DNA of 6,507 nucleotides. It comes from DASZTU01 sp035493835 (GTDB lineage Bacteria; Pseudomonadota; Alphaproteobacteria; Rhizobiales; Devosiaceae). Under the pieces are notes generated by a model. The model worked only from the letters and a program-made list of their open reading frames with translations, ran no database searches and was not told where the DNA came from. Positions 6,372 to 6,507 of this stretch are shown here, piece after piece. The position numbers were made by a program, and so were the translations under genes. Numbering within the stretch: position 1 is the first letter of the stretch; the number at the start of each line of letters is the position of its first letter. The stretch lies in NCBI GenBank assembly GCA_035493835.1, contig DATJHO010000110.1:1-6507 (forward strand), read 5' to 3'.

Positions 6372-6507
6372 CACCCTTGTCACCAGTGCGATCGCCCGCT
6401 GATCCGATACGAGCGCAACACGATTGTGCCGCGTTCTTCGCGATCCAATCCGCGCGTTCAGAATTTCAAAGAAGCTGCAGCCCGCCGCAAAATGGCGAAG
6501 CCGTTTA
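6372..6507. other. Unassigned sequence after the cyclase gene
   Basis: I see no gene, clear terminator hairpin with T-run, tRNA or insertion-sequence end in these 136 bases. The missing b561 C-terminus is not here either. An ATG at 6492 is open to the window edge but has no ribosome site and only five codons visible. Confidence 0.5.

Noticed and set aside
2790..6507. Insertion sequence or transposon carrying the cyclase gene
   Set aside because: No transposase, terminal inverted repeats or target duplication could be found by eye at either side.

Overview
The window looks like chromosomal DNA from an alphaproteobacterium of the Bradyrhizobium/Rhodopseudomonas group. The reasons are high G+C coding sequence, a B12-dependent (class II) ribonucleotide reductase whose N-terminus reads like the Bradyrhizobium protein, and a large SAM-cyclase-ATPase-TPR signalling protein of a kind abundant in Bradyrhizobium. 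This assignment rests on recalled protein patterns, not on a search.

Layout. (1) Positions 1-645, minus strand: the first 215 codons of nrdJ, running off the left edge. (2) Positions 646-1460: an 815-base gap between the divergent nrdJ and EamA genes, with no convincing protein gene. Read toward nrdJ it has a rhizobial-type promoter (about 1110-1139), two NrdR-box-like sites exactly 31 bp apart with one covering the -35 element, and two DnaA-box-like sites further upstream. The inferred nrdJ leader of about 460 nt is rich in perfect stem-loops, and one hairpin loop is fully complementary to an upstream leader segment. On the EamA side are two more dyads. (3) Positions 1461-2366, plus: an EamA/DMT-family ten-helix exporter. 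(4) Positions 2420-2836, plus: a cytochrome b561-type membrane protein that lacks its fourth helix and two of its four haem-ligand histidines. (5) Positions 3033-6371, plus: a 1112-residue SAM / class III cyclase / AAA-type ATPase / TPR protein, starting at GTG behind a clear Shine-Dalgarno sequence. (6) Positions 6372-6507: no gene recognised.

The three plus-strand genes share orientation but have no obvious functional link. The b561 gene appears to have lost its 3' end where the DNA leading to the cyclase begins, which suggests a rearrangement junction near 2795-2836. The part most worth following up is the nrdJ control region: its protein-binding sites and folded leader suggest layered control of dNTP synthesis at transcription initiation and possibly in the 5' untranslated RNA.
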